Positions 52,301-60,262 of a stretch of 64,000 nucleotides of DNA are shown one piece after another. The first letter of the stretch is position 1; every line of letters starts with the position of its first letter. Position numbers and translations under genes: made by a program. The notes beneath the pieces are model-generated. The model did no database searches. It was not told the origin of the DNA and saw only the letters and a program-made list of their open reading frames with translations. The DNA comes from Symbiodinium sp. CCMP2592 (lineage: Eukaryota > Sar > Dinophyceae > Suessiales > Symbiodiniaceae): contig CAJNDT010000331.1 of the NCBI GenBank assembly GCA_905221615.1, positions 62,001-126,000 on the forward strand. The letters are read 5' to 3'.

Positions 52301-53275
52301 GCCCTCGCCGTGGAACTCGTCGTTCCTGATGGCACACCCAAAAACCCCTAAATCACAAACGCACCACGAACCGACACGCGAGAAACCTGAACCAGCTGTG
52401 CAAGAAGGGAGAGGGGACCCCCATATTCCACTTACTTTTGCTGACCCAATCTCAACAATAGCCTCCGATATTGCAACGCAGCACTATATGCACTCACCAA
52501 AACCGTGCTATGAACACTGCCTCACATCAGTTGGGGTGCCGAACCGGACCCACGAGACCCGGGACATCCCTTGACCCTAACCGGCGCCACAGAGACTGGC
52601 TTTCCGACACTGCAGAAACGCATGGGCGCCAGGCTCAGGAAACTGGTGGTACTGCGGGAAGTAGATGGCCATCACCTTCCCGGCTTCGTGCTTTGACGCT
52701 TCAGGAGTTTACGGTCAGCATCACATCACGAGCCAAGACTTCCATTTGAGGGTGCTGGGAAAAACCAACTGCGGTTGCTGGGAGCTGCATTGCTTCGCAT
52801 TGAACTCCTAATACGGGGGCCCTAATAACTAGAATAAGGTTTCGGGGCCCATTTATGCTATAACTATAGTAAGGAACCCCCCAAAACAGTATAGGTAATT
52901 TTTAAAATTAAGCCACCTATAGTTACCCTAGCCCCCAAGCCTTTAAACAAGGAAGGCTGCGATCCAATCGCTCCGACCCTCGGGGCATCCCCCCTTCCTA
53001 AAACCCACTTGAAGGCTCATGGGACTTAGTAAGTAAGGTTGTAAGTAGGTTACAATTAGCATATACCCACTTAGGGGACTTATAACCCCAATTATAACCA
53101 ACTTACCAAGTCCCATGATCCTCTAAGTAACCTAAACTACCCCTTATAGAACCCTTATATTATAGATCCCTATAAACCCTAAACCCTCTAAGGAGCCCTT
53201 TAAGGAACCCTAAGTCCCATGATCCTCTAAGTACCCGGAACTTCTTGTCCGCTGGTTTCTCAAAACCCACCGGAG
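36799..53275 (-). CDS. WbsX-type glycosyltransferase gene 2 (about 21 exons)
   Basis: Proposed minus exons: 53275-53235, 52675-52635, 52325-52261, 51858-51806, 50700-50668, 49998-49961, 49627-49597, 48809-48733, 48045-47976, 47326-47278, 46700-46648, 45360-45305, 42192-42147, 41994-41956, 41471-41430, 39778-39744, 39405-39358, 39193-39160, 37812-37778, 37563-37513 and 36995 to at most 36799. Joined, they stay in frame and spell the WbsX domain in order: [163 protein letters not shown]. Donors: 9 GT, 8 GC, 3 GA; acceptors mostly AG|G. The domain transfers or processes sugars in polysaccharide synthesis (family knowledge). The first exon ([10 protein letters not shown]) and exons 14-19 are less certain; further 5' exons are likely. 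The last exon may continue into a hydrophobic tail. Confidence 0.8.
37819..37962. mobile_element. TA-target TIR element, family A copy 6 (intron of WbsX gene 2)
   Basis: TA-CTTAAAGGATTATGGGAC ... GTCCCATGATCCTCCAAG-TA with an internal duplication of ACTTATAACCCCAAT. Lies 6 nt upstream (minus) of exon 37812-37778, whose acceptor GCAG|GTG follows the element end. Confidence 0.85.
37990..38260 (+). repeat. TTTAGGG / TTTCAGG higher-order array
   Basis: Tandem units of GGTTTCAGGTTTGAAGGGGG and TTCGGGCTTAGGGTTTAGGG, followed by a purine-rich GGAGGAGAAAGGAGG tract. 38525-38450 also has an open minus frame ([20 protein letters not shown]). Confidence 0.85.
38809..38922. mobile_element. TA-target TIR element, family A copy 7
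   Basis: TA-CTTGAAGGCTCATGGGAC ... GTCCCATGATCCTCTAAG-TA. Only 67 bp from copy 8; the sequence between them is open in several minus frames. Confidence 0.85.
38990..39099. mobile_element. TA-target TIR element, family A copy 8
   Basis: TA-CTTAAAGGATCATGGGAC ... GTCCCATGATCCTCCAAG-TA. It carries the uninterrupted [10 protein letters not shown]...ITRSHDPLS frame on minus. Confidence 0.85.
39464..39543. mobile_element. TIR element, family F copy 2
   Basis: TAGTAATTAAAATAGGGTTT ... AATTATTTCGGCCCC; the left end is partly eroded. Confidence 0.55.
40150..41095. other. Compositionally distinct island in a WbsX intron
   Basis: T-rich (40300-40500) then A-rich (40540-40640), free of TTTAGGG repeats, followed by 40640-40860 where both strands are open: minus reads [20 protein letters not shown] and continues, plus has a 63-codon ATG frame. 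From 40860 it becomes G/T-rich. Could be an inserted sequence or a nested transcript. Function unknown. Confidence 0.4.
41190..41410 (-). repeat. CCCTAAGA / CCCTAAA array
   Basis: AAGACCCTAAGACCCT octamer variants mixed with CCCTAAA. Confidence 0.9.
42018..42114. mobile_element. Short inverted-repeat element, family H
   Basis: GTAGGAACCTGATTAAGAAACC at the left is a perfect mirror of GGTTTCTTAATCAGGTTCCTAC at the right. Lies between two WbsX exons. A fragment (GATCAGGTTCCTAG) recurs at 9440. Confidence 0.8.
42454..42669 (-). CDS. Candidate Cys/His-rich exon inside a WbsX intron
   Basis: Minus frame [63 protein letters not shown]...C..C....C could bind zinc or form disulfides. It does not match WbsX and would break the phase there, so it may be a nested gene, an alternative exon or chance. 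Confidence 0.4.
   Translation of the reverse strand: MLQGSWKQDGAQEHFQADALAWRTPDMDEASVTENDICCRCHGKGRVHFDTHSKEQGCHDRCEFGYMGKCF
42843..42958. mobile_element. TA-target TIR element, family A copy 9
   Basis: TA-CTTGGAGGATCGTGGGAC ... GTCCCATGATCCTTTAAG-TA, with the conserved [10 protein letters not shown] frame on plus. Confidence 0.85.
42984..43073. mobile_element. TIR element, family F copy 3
   Basis: GGGGCCTTCATAATTAGAGT ... TTGGTAATTTTTTAGGGCCC, 25 bp from a family A copy. Confidence 0.7.
43500..43995. repeat. Compound microsatellite: (AT)n, CTCCTA, (CAC)n, (TAC)n
   Basis: AT run 43520-43610, CCTCCTACTCCACCTA hexamers 43660-43765, CAC triplets 43800-43827, TAC triplets 43828-43920, then three TTCTCCTGCTACTAC units. 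All apparent proteins here are low complexity. Confidence 0.95.
44056..44160. mobile_element. TIR element, family G copy 3
   Basis: GGGAGTTTCCGAAAATGGGG ... CGAATGTTCGGAAACTCCC. The adjoining island (44161-44230, minus [13 protein letters not shown]) is open. Confidence 0.8.
44280..44366. mobile_element. TIR element, family F copy 4
   Basis: CATTAGAATAGGGTTTTGGGGCC ... GGTAAGTATTTAGGCCCC. Confidence 0.65.
44845..45000 (-). repeat. CCCTAAGC / CCCTAAA array
   Basis: Octamer CCCTAAGC alternates with CCCTAAAC. Confidence 0.85.
46010..46460. repeat. Compound triplet repeats (CAA, CAC, GACTAC, ACT)
   Basis: CAACAACAGCAG, CCACCACCAC, then CGACTACGACTACG hexamers and a long ACT run. A 201-303 codon frame on each strand is entirely low complexity and is rejected as a gene. 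Confidence 0.9.
46755..46825 (+). repeat. GGGGTGGG G-rich tandem repeat
   Basis: GGGTGGGGGTGGGG units, G-quadruplex-prone, in a WbsX intron just upstream (minus) of exon 46700-46648. Confidence 0.85.
47868..47989. mobile_element. TIR element, family J (intron of WbsX gene 2)
   Basis: AGCCCAGTGGCCTAGCATAC ... TACTGGGCATCCCAGTGGCT. On minus the WbsX exon (ending DQDYSHW) finishes inside the element's terminal repeat at TGG|GATGCCC, so the exon end and the GA donor both lie in the element. Confidence 0.7.
48060..48370 (+). repeat. TTTAGGG / TTTCAGGG array
   Basis: About 300 bp of heptamer/octamer variants in the intron between WbsX exons 48809-48733 and 48045-47976. Confidence 0.9.
49803..49918. 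mobile_element. TA-target TIR element, family A copy 10 (3' end truncated)
   Basis: TA-CTTAGAGGATCATGGGAC ... GTCCCATGAGCCTT, then directly AACCCCGAACCC; the last bases and TA are missing. Confidence 0.8.
50285..50385 (-). repeat. CCCTAAA array
   Basis: Very regular heptamers, about 14 units, in a WbsX intron. CCATCCATC and GATATC repeats lie at 50080-50140. Confidence 0.95.
50495..50603. mobile_element. TIR element, family F copy 5
   Basis: GGGGCCTAAATAATGATTAG ... GGTAGTCATTTAGGCCCC. Confidence 0.75.
52817..52925. mobile_element. TIR element, family F copy 6
   Basis: GGGGGCCCTAATAACTAGAA ... GTATAGGTAATTTTTAAAAT; the right end is eroded. Confidence 0.6.
53008..53127. mobile_element. TIR element, family A copy 11
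   Basis: CTTGAAGGCTCATGGGACTT ... AAGTCCCATGATCCTCTAAG-TA. A separate half copy at 53209-53232 abuts the first WbsX exon, whose GT donor (CCGG|GTACTTAGAGG) uses the element's own TACTTAGAGG. Confidence 0.8.
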
Positions 53276-53289
53276 CTCCGGCGCGCTAG

Positions 53290-53475
53290 GGGTTTAGGGT
53301 TTAGGGTCCTTTTCAGGGATCCTTAAAGGGCTCCATAAGGGATCTATAATAGGGTTGAGGGTCCTTTAAAGGGGTCCTCAAAGGGCTCCATAAGAGATCT
53401 ATAATAGGGTTGAGGGTCCTTTAAAGGGATCCTTAAAGGGCTCCATAAGAGATCTATAATAGGGTTCTATGATGT
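53290..53475 (+). repeat. ~58-bp tandem repeat (GGGTTGAGGGTCCTTTAAAGGG)
   Basis: Three units with CCTTTAAAGG, AAAGGGCTCCATAA and GAGATCTATAATAGG. Similar AAAGGATCCCTTAAGG palindromic words recur at 10565-10670, 38560-38640, 38725-38770 and 57865-57920. 53640-53960 has no supported feature. Confidence 0.75.
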
Positions 53476-54006
53476 GTTTTGGGGTATTGCATCTGAGGGT
53501 TTAGGGTTCAGGGTTTAGGGTTTAGGAAAAAGAGCCCAGGACCCGGACAGCTCCTAAATCATGAATCCCCAGGCCTTAACCCCAAGGCCTAAAATCCTCC
53601 TTGGACTTCAGCACCGAAGTTTCCAATTCTAGACTTCCATATCTTTCCCAAGCCTTCAATATGGGTAAATAGCCAGATAGCAGACAGATAAGTACATAGA
53701 TAGACCCTTTGACATGATATGTGTGCAAATATCATATATCTTACCCCTTTTTCGTGTATTCAATGTCGACAGGCAACAATCGTGACAGTCCGTACTCAGC
53801 ATGAGAATAAGAATGGGACTACTAGTAATAATCACACTGCTGATGGACACGAGGGCAGCATTAGAAAAAGCGGGTCAAGACATCTAGAACTGGGCTAGGG
53901 ACTAATCAGGATTACAACGATTGGCAAGAGCATTGCTACTGGTAGTTCTCTGTTCTATTGCGACTTGATGCTGACAATAGACGTAAGATCACAAGTACCA
54001 GGGTGC

Positions 54007-54084
54007 CTTAGGAGCCATGGGAAGCTCTCCGACGTAGTAGCCCGCGCCGCGGATGGAGGAGACGGCGAAGTTCCCCAGCTCCGT
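54007..54084 (-). CDS. Exon of unassigned gene
   Basis: Acceptor CCTCAG|ACG and GC donor CCTAAG|GCACCC bound exactly 26 codons, TELGNFAVSSIRGAGYYVGE then LPMAPK. Phase 0 at both ends. It may be an N-terminal exon of WbsX gene 2 or the end of the next gene. Confidence 0.65.
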
Positions 54085-54203
54085 CTGAGGGACACACTTT
54101 GAGAGCTACGGTGGAGGGTTCCGCTTTTATCCTTAGGGGGATTCTAGGTTTTAAAGTTAGCGTGGGGGTTTGAAAGCTACGATTTAGGGTTCCTTTTTCT
54201 TTG

Positions 54204-54229
54204 CGGGGGGGGGGGGGGGGGGGGGGGGA
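54204..54229 (+). repeat. Poly-G tract
   Basis: About 23 consecutive G within a local duplication: GAAAGCTACGATTTAGGGTT and TCCTTTTTCTTTGCGGGGG flank both sides. Confidence 0.95.
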
Positions 54230-54813
54230 GTTGAAAGCTACGAATTAGGGTTCCTTTTTCTTTGCGGGGGATTAAGTCAAGGTTTAGAGTTAGGGTTTGG
54301 GGCGAGTGGCCAAAGAAAGTCAAAACCTTCATAGAACCCTGGTAAATCGTATGAAGCTCTCAAAAAATCCTTGAACCTCAAGTTTCAAACGAGCACGCCC
54401 CCCCATACAAAACCTGTATATATATATATATATGTATATATAAAGCCCTCATGAAGACCCCCAAAACCCCGTAAAACATCCAAAGCCTTCACGTCGTCCT
54501 AAACCCTAAACCCCGAACACGGAAACCCAAGGCCCTGAACCCTGAACCCTAGGCCCTAAACCCTGAAACCCAATACCATCAATACCCCAAAATTCACCAT
54601 AGAACCCGATTATAATCTCCTATAGATCCCTGTAAGGATCCCTTTAAAGGACCCTAAACCCTAAACACCAAACCCCTTTTATGGAACCCTCATACATCCC
54701 TTGAAAGGAACCCTTACAAAGCCCTTTAATGGAACCCTTATAGTACCCCTTTAAAGGGCCCGAAGCCCTAAACCCTGAACCCCTAGAATCCGAAACGGGG
54801 CTTCGAAATCTCC

Positions 54814-54877
54814 CAAGGCTTCCGCGGACTTTCCGGGCCTCGATGCCCTCGAGCTTAGGCCAGATCCTGAGCTCTTT
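54814..54877 (-). CDS. Exon of unassigned gene
   Basis: After CTGAAG|: KELRIWPKLEGIEARKVRGS. Charged and well formed. The 3' end is uncertain. Confidence 0.55.
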
Positions 54878-55039
54878 CTTCAGGGTTTAAAGGGTTTAAG
54901 GTTTAGGAGTTTAGGAACCCTAAACCCTAAACCCTAAACCTCAGGAGTTTGGGGCTTCGGAGAATTTTGTGGGTTGTGGACAAGCATGAGGATGTGTATG
55001 AGGCTTTCTGATGTTTCTAAGATTTGGGGTACAGTGTAC

Positions 55040-55150
55040 TACTGGTACTTCTAGCACTGAAATTCGTACGACGACTCATGCGGTGCATATCCACATTGCG
55101 GCTGTTTGCCATCTCAGCTGGAAGCGTGGCAGTTGCAGCCGTAGCAGCAG
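55040..55150 (-). CDS. Candidate exon
   Basis: ATAATATLPAEMANSRNVDM then HRMSRRTNFSARSTSST. A plus frame with a signal-like start is antisense to it. Confidence 0.45.
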
Positions 55151-55289
55151 CTGCAAAACCTCAAAACCTCAGGCACCAGAAAACTGATCCCGAAACCCGC
55201 CTGAACCCGAAAGCCTGTGTACCCAAAACCTGAACCCGAAACTCTAAACGCTGATCCTCAAACCCCAAAACCCCAACAGATTGACCCCC

Positions 55290-55735
55290 AGCGAAGGCAA
55301 GCGTCGTTGACGCCGAAGCCGCCAGGTTCGGGAAGGGCACGGAGTTGAAGCGAGCCCAATACCTGCGTACCCAGAGAGCCCAATACCCCTTAATTAAGGA
55401 ATATACCTAGGGGGCTCCTTAAAGGGCTCCTTAAAGGGATCTATAGGGGTTCTATAAGGGTATTAAGGAATATGGCTCAAATTATGTAGGGCTTCATACT
55501 ATGGTTTAAGCCATATTCCTTAATTAAGGGGTACTGGGCTCTCTGCGTAGATCTTCAAAGGGTCCGCTTCGGGGTTCTACCAGGCTGAATGTAAGGGTTA
55601 CGGTTTCTGTAAGGATTCCGTTAAGGTTTGCTATGAGAGTAACTATAAAAAGAGTTTGGCGTTTCTTCGGGCCCCATACGGCAGCAGATTCTTCGCTAAG
55701 ATTTAACTCAACCATCCCATAAGCCCACAAGGCTC
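55290..55735 (-). CDS. Two exons flanking a family D element
   Basis: The upstream exon (about 55735-55549) reads MWAYGMVELNLSEESAAVWG, PKKRQTLFIVTLIANLNGIL, TETVTLTFSLVEPRSGPFED LR. The downstream island (55362-55290) after TACGCAG| has two good frames: YWARFNSVPFPNLAASASTT or VLGSLQLRALPEPGGFGVND. Phase depends on which donor (GC CTAC|GCAG or GA CGCA|GAGA) is used. Confidence 0.55.
55370..55545. mobile_element. TIR element, family D copy 3
   Basis: CCCAGAGAGCCCAATACCCC ... GGGGTACTGGGCTCTCTG with inner TTAATTAAGGAATA arms; TCTCTGG has changed to GCTCTCTG at both ends in parallel. Confidence 0.75.
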
Positions 55736-55811
55736 TTTATGCAAACGCCTTTCTCCCGAATTTACAAAATCCCTGAACACTCGAACGCTGAATTTACGCA
55801 ACCCTCCTTAC

Positions 55812-55855
55812 AAGCCGCCAAAGCACATGTTGCCACCGATGCTTGTGAGCTGGTC
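55812..55855 (-). CDS. Exon with GTAAGG donor
   Basis: Acceptor TTCGCAG|GAC and donor GGCTT|GTAAGGAGG bound DQLTSIGGNMCFGG plus two bases. Strong splice signals; an alternative open frame exists. Confidence 0.5.
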
Positions 55856-56302
55856 CTGCGAAGGTCACCAGGTGGTGGGTTGCGGATTCGGAAGTTTAGA
55901 GTTTCGACCGTGAGGTTTTGTGGGTTCAGGACATTGTTCTAGATTGGGGCATTCTTTCTGGTCCGTCCTTCCCATGAAACATGCACGTGCATAAGCAATT
56001 GCCGCTATCATTGCCATAATGCTTGTCACCCTCAGTCCGACTCTTACCACTACTGCTGGCCTAACCGTGATTGCAACTATAACTCTCCACCACCACTGAC
56101 GGTAGCAACCCCTCCAACCTACACTGACGGTAGTAACAATGACACAAACCATCGTCGTCATAAATCATAAAGCCAGTGTTGTGCTCCGCTTGTTTGCATC
56201 TTGGGATTAGTCTTGCTATTGCTCTGACCATAGTTTACAGTCTCAGGGCAAAATCAGCCCCCAAAGCACGGTACTTGTTTCGGGTTTACGGCTTTTTCTT
56301 AC

Positions 56303-56579
56303 CATGATGGTATGGATACCGAATAGTCGCCTTGATCTTGCAGGACCAGACCAACGGAACCCTCGTTCAGAGCCTTCTTAAGAGGAGTTGACGGCGGATC
56401 TATGCAGAAGCTCCACCAGACAAGGGATCCGACCCTCAACCCCAACTAGTAGAATCCAAACCGCAATTTTACAAAGGGCAAGAAATATGCACGGTGCACT
56501 TCTTCGCCCAATGACTGTGCTCCGCTGCCTCCGCGATATCAATGTTGGCACCCATCTCCTTGAGCAACAACTTCGTTGC
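56303..56579 (-). CDS. Ankyrin-like exon plus following exon
   Basis: 56579-56529: AG|GCA then ATKLLLKEMGANIDIAE, matching an ankyrin helix-turn (LLLxxGANIDI), to GC donor GCGGAG|GCAGCG. 56376-56303: AAG| then KALNEGSVGLVLQDQGDYSV, SIPS, to canonical donor CATG|GTAAGAAAA. Phase 0 between them. One ankyrin unit alone is weak evidence of a family. Confidence 0.55.
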
Positions 56580-57269
56580 CTTCAGATGCAAGGGTTTAGG
56601 AGGGCTGAGGGGTTGATTGGCTTTGGGTCTGGGATTTAACGGCTTAGGGTTTAGGGGCTTAGGGTCAAAGGATTTAGGGTTACGTGGTTTAGGAGTTCGG
56701 GATTTCGGATTTAGGGTCTAGGATTGGGGAGGGCTAAGGCTCAAGGCGGTCAAGGTAAGGCCCTTCGATGCATCACTATGTCATAGGGATCCTTAGGGGT
56801 GTAGGGGGAGGGGGGGTAGGGGGCCTTAATGCCCATAATAAGGACTAATAAGGCCTATTTAAGGAAATATAGTCCCCTACACCCCTCCCCCCTACACAAC
56901 TCGGGGTCCCTATGACTCTTACAATGAGTAATGCTGCCGTGATGGCACTGGCACTGCAACTACCTAGCACTGGCACTATCACCACTGCCAGTATTGCTGC
57001 TACTGCTGCGACTGTTCCTGCTACTCCTACTCCTACTCACCCTTACAGTCGTGTAGAGGCCTTCTAGAAGCCCATCATAAAGCTACAAAGCCTTACAAGA
57101 CCTTAACTCTGATAAACACCTCATATCAAATCCTCTGGTGTACCCTGAGCCCCACACCCTAAACCCTTAGCGCCTGATTCTAAAATCCTAAACTCTTAAC
57201 GCCTGACTGAAAAGTCCTAAACCTTCATAGCCTGACTCTATAAACTAGACACAAGAAGCCACGCTGAGC

Positions 57270-57338
57270 CTGCTTCGTCGAGTACATCGGAGCTCCACCG
57301 ACCTCCGCGCGGCCACCGAAAAGTCGCTCGGAGAGAGC
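57270..57338 (-). CDS. Exon of unassigned gene
   Basis: Acceptor TCTGAG|GCT and GC donor AAGCAG|GCTCAG bound exactly 23 codons, ALSERLFGGRAEVGGAPMYS then TKQ. Phase 0 at both ends. Confidence 0.6.
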
Positions 57339-57503
57339 CTCAGAAGAGCTCAAAGGCCGGCAAAAGGTCATGTGAAACGAGTTTGCTTTAGAGTTTAGGA
57401 ATTAGGGCTTTAGGGTTTAGGGTTACAGGGTTTAGGGCTTTAGGGTTTTGGGCTTTAGGGCTTTAGGGTTCCGGGGCTTAGGGTTTGGAGTTAGGGGTCT
57501 GAC

Positions 57504-57642
57504 CTTGCTTTGAGTATAAGTCGCTCTCCCGCAACACGGATTGCAGCGGGGATCCCACTTCTCGAAGACTCCTGAAACGGATGTTGAGCTTCCTTGTCAG
57601 TACGTCTTGGTATTGCTTAGTGTACGGGGTTCTTGCTCCTTT
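57504..57642 (-). CDS. 46-codon exon of unassigned gene
   Basis: After GCTTGAG|: KGARTPYTKQYQDVLTRKLN, IRFRSLREVGSPLQSVLRES, DLYSKQ to GT donor AAGCAAG|GTCAGACC. A preceding island in another frame (WDPGTCVKRVVLSRMEAYIE, 57750-57650) may be the previous exon. The plus strand holds a longer but less plausible frame. Confidence 0.65.
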
Positions 57643-58048
57643 CTCAAGCCAGCGCATTCACTTTCTCAATGTAAGCTTCCATGCGCGAAAGCACAACTCT
57701 CTTCACGCAAGTTCCTGGATCCCAGCATTTGCAGGCACAGCGCCGCAAGACCCCTAAACCCTAAACCCTAAACCCTAAACCCTGACTTTTCGGGGGATCT
57801 CCGTCTCAGCAACATGCCTTAGAGCGCAAGAACCCTGGCCCGGAGCCGGGAGGCGCCCAGTACTTAGAGGATCCTTAAAGGGCTCCTTAAAGGGATCTAT
57901 AGGGTTCCTTAAAGGGATCTATAGGGTTTAGGATTTAGGGCCTACTTAGAGGATCATGGGACTTAGGGTTCCTTAAAGGGCTCCTTAGAGGGTTTAGGGT
58001 TTATAGGGATCTATAAGATAAGGGTTCTATAAGGGGTAGTTTAGGTTA

Positions 58049-58169
58049 CTTAGAGGATCCATGGGACTTAGTAAGTAGGTTATAATTGGGGTTATAAGTC
58101 CCCTAAGTGGGGTTATCCTAATTATAAGCTACTTATAACCTTACTTACTAAGTCCCATGAGCCTTCAAG
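58049..58169. mobile_element. TA-target TIR element, family A copy 12
   Basis: TA-CTTAGAGGATCCATGGGAC ... GTCCCATGAGCCTTCAAG-TA. A half copy lies 95 bp away at about 57943. Confidence 0.85.
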
Positions 58170-58424
58170 TAGGATCTTTCGTCGGCCCATACTAAAGATG
58201 TTTCTAGACCCATTGTAAAACCTCCCTAGCAACATGCACCAGCCTCTTAGCGGCGCTTCATACTTAGAATAGGGTTTTGGAGTAGGTTCTAGAACACCTA
58301 TATGAAAACTTCAAGGCGGCGAATACTAATTTTGAAAGTTGTGGGTTTAGGGTTTAGGGTTTAGGGGTTTAGGGTTTCGGGGTTAGGGGTTTAGGGGTTC
58401 AGGGTTTAGGGTTCCTGTATTAAG

Positions 58425-58500
58425 TCCCCCACCGGAGCCAGATTGGCAGTCTTCGTCCGTCGGGTCATCGTGGTGCCAGCCTCGGCCAAGGCTTTTTCGG
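58425..58500 (-). CDS. Exon of unassigned gene
   Basis: AEKALAEAGTTMTRRTKTAN then LAPVGD on minus, flanked by TTTAGGG arrays on both sides. Boundaries approximate. Confidence 0.55.
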
Positions 58501-58640
58501 CGGTTTGGGGTTTAGGGATTAGGGTTCAGGGTTTAGGGTTTAGGGTTTGGGGTTTAGGGTTTAGGGTTTGGGGTTTAGGGTTTGGGGCTTAGGGTTTAGG
58601 GTTTAGGGTTTGGGGTTTGGGGTTTAGGGTTTAGGGTTCT
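58500..58640 (+). repeat. TTTAGGG / TTTGGGG array
   Basis: About 18 heptamers, regular alternation of TTTAGGG and TTTGGGG. Confidence 0.95.
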
Positions 58641-58689
58641 TTTGGTCTAGGGATGCTGTTTTACACAAGGCTCAATGAAGCTCTTGTGA

Positions 58690-58822
58690 AGGTCAGAGAA
58701 AGGTCTTTTGTCGGTTCACTTTAGGTCTGACAAGGGTTTGCAGCCGCGCTTTTTGACTGCTTGAGAAGCGCCCGATAAGGGGCACACGGTATACAGCGAC
58801 GGGTCCACGTTGGCCAGTCTAG
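58690..58822 (-). CDS. Candidate exon
   Basis: LANVDPSLYTVCPLSGASQA then VKKRGCKPLSDLK to a stop; a second minus frame is open. Confidence 0.5.
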
Positions 58823-58864
58823 GGTTTGGGCTCTGGTCATGGGCGTATGAACCCTAAACTGGCC

Positions 58865-59119
58865 CTAAACCCTCAAACCATACGGTTTAGGGGGTTTAGC
58901 CATTATCCAGATCCATGTCGCACAGGACATCCCAAGAACCCATTTCTCAAGCAGGGTGCTGATGCCTCGCAGAATCCATGACCCATGGTAGTTCATATCA
59001 TTGTTGCAAAGATAGCAAATAACGCTGCTGAAGAGCCCACTTTGAAACCCGTAGCCTGAAGGTGTCCAGAACTTTTCGTACCCAACCCCTGGCGCGCACT
59101 GGGAGGTGGACGGGAGCAA
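58865..59119 (-). CDS. Long exon region, aromatic-rich
   Basis: Minus frame SQCAPGVGYEKFWTPSGYGF, QSGLFSSVICYLCNNDMNYH, GSWILRGISTLLEKWVLGMS, CATWIWIMAKP. It probably contains more than one exon. An overlapping minus frame upstream (59320-59120, KLDTLEFLSLPHLDELY) is also open, as is the plus strand. Family unknown. Confidence 0.5.
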   Translation of the reverse strand: MLPSTSQCAPGVGYEKFWTPSGYGFQSGLFSSVICYLCNNDMNYHGSWILRGISTLLEKWVLGMSCATWIWIMAKPPKPYGLRV

Positions 59120-59382
59120 TCAGATTCAGCTTGCCGTGAGCCCTGGGAGTCAGTCACGGCAGATACCAGTTGACCAGGCGAACAAGGCGGGTAAAGTTCA
59201 TCTAGGTGGGGCAGACTTAAGAATTCAAGGGTGTCGAGCTTTAGGCCCACTTGAGGGTGTGTTTTTTGTGGCGTTTGTGTCGGGGGAGGAGGTGAAGGCT
59301 TATGCGTTAAGAGACGGGCCAAGGTTCATCTCAGGATTTGGGGTTGGGCTTTTGGCGTGGAGTAGCGCTAGAGCGAAAAATC

Positions 59383-59434
59383 TCGCTGCAAGGCAGCTTC
59401 AAGCGCATAGACATGCACCACATGGTTGTAAAAC
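59383..59434 (-). CDS. Exon of unassigned gene
   Basis: Acceptor TTCAG|GTTT then FYNHVVHVYALEAALQRDFS. Well formed. 59440-59830 has no supported feature. Confidence 0.55.
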
Positions 59435-59834
59435 CTGAACTTGGCAAGCTTGCTCTATCACCGATCCACCCACGGGTCCACTATGCATAATGGCAGGAAC
59501 ATATGCCCCAATCTAAAGCTGATGAGTCACAGATGAGATAGAACGCAGCGTAGCATGTAGATTAAGTGTGATGCAAGTAGAGCTCAACTAAATCAGGGTA
59601 GACACACCGAAACCAAAGCCCCACAAAGCCTTCTCCAACCAATTGAGAAACCTCATCAGAAACCCTACAGAAAATCCTTCATCGACACCCATAAAAAAAT
59701 CTTGCTAACCCCCAGACGCCCACAGTAGACTCAGTAGACCTTACAAAGACCCTGAGAATAAAATACTACAAAGCCCTTAGTAACAATCAAAACACAAAAG
59801 AAACGCAATAAACAAAAAAAAACAATAAATATGG

Positions 59835-59900
59835 ATATGATATATATATATATGTATGCATTATGTGTATATATATATATATGTATATATATAATGGATT
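59835..59900. repeat. (AT)n microsatellite
   Basis: Interrupted TATATA run. Confidence 0.95.
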
Positions 59901-59954
59901 ATATTATATATACCTATACAAAAGAAGCTGGCCCCAAAAGCCGGGCCGAGGAGC

Positions 59955-60004
59955 TCGAAGTTGTGGAGCGCGCTGCGCACTTGGAACTTCGTCCCACAGA
60001 GCGC
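59955..60004 (-). CDS. Exon, paralogous to the one at 14.9 kb
   Basis: Acceptor ACGAG|GCG then ALCGTKFQVRSALHNFE and on to LLGPAFGAS. Shares ALCGT(K/R)F(Q/H)VRS(A/V)L with 14945-14850. The two acceptors are equivalent (AG|GCx CT). Confidence 0.6.
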
Positions 60005-60139
60005 CTCGTCTCTGTCGGGGTTGGGGGAGGACTAGGGTTCAGGGGTTTGGTTTTAAGGGCTAAGGATTTAGGGTTTAGTTTTACGGGTTGAGGGTCTAGG
60101 GGATTTGTTTAAGGGTTTTTTTTTTAGACGGCCCTTTTC

Positions 60140-60262
60140 TCCCCTCGCTGCTGGTCAGAAAGAAAGCAGATTCCCGCTGGGCGTTTGGCAATGAGTACAT
60201 CAGAGCCCGTAGGATGGAGAACACTCGAAAGGCGAGGCAAGCATGGTCACTCGGAGACTCTC
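60140..60262 (-). CDS. Exon of unassigned gene
   Basis: SDHACLAFRVFSILRALMYS, LPNAQRESAFFLTSSEGRKG. A long uninterrupted minus reading. Boundaries approximate. Confidence 0.6.

Noticed and set aside
59106-59438. 110-codon plus frame
   Set aside because: Protein-like, but antisense to minus exons including FYNHVVHVYALEAALQ; strand context favours minus. Not excluded entirely.
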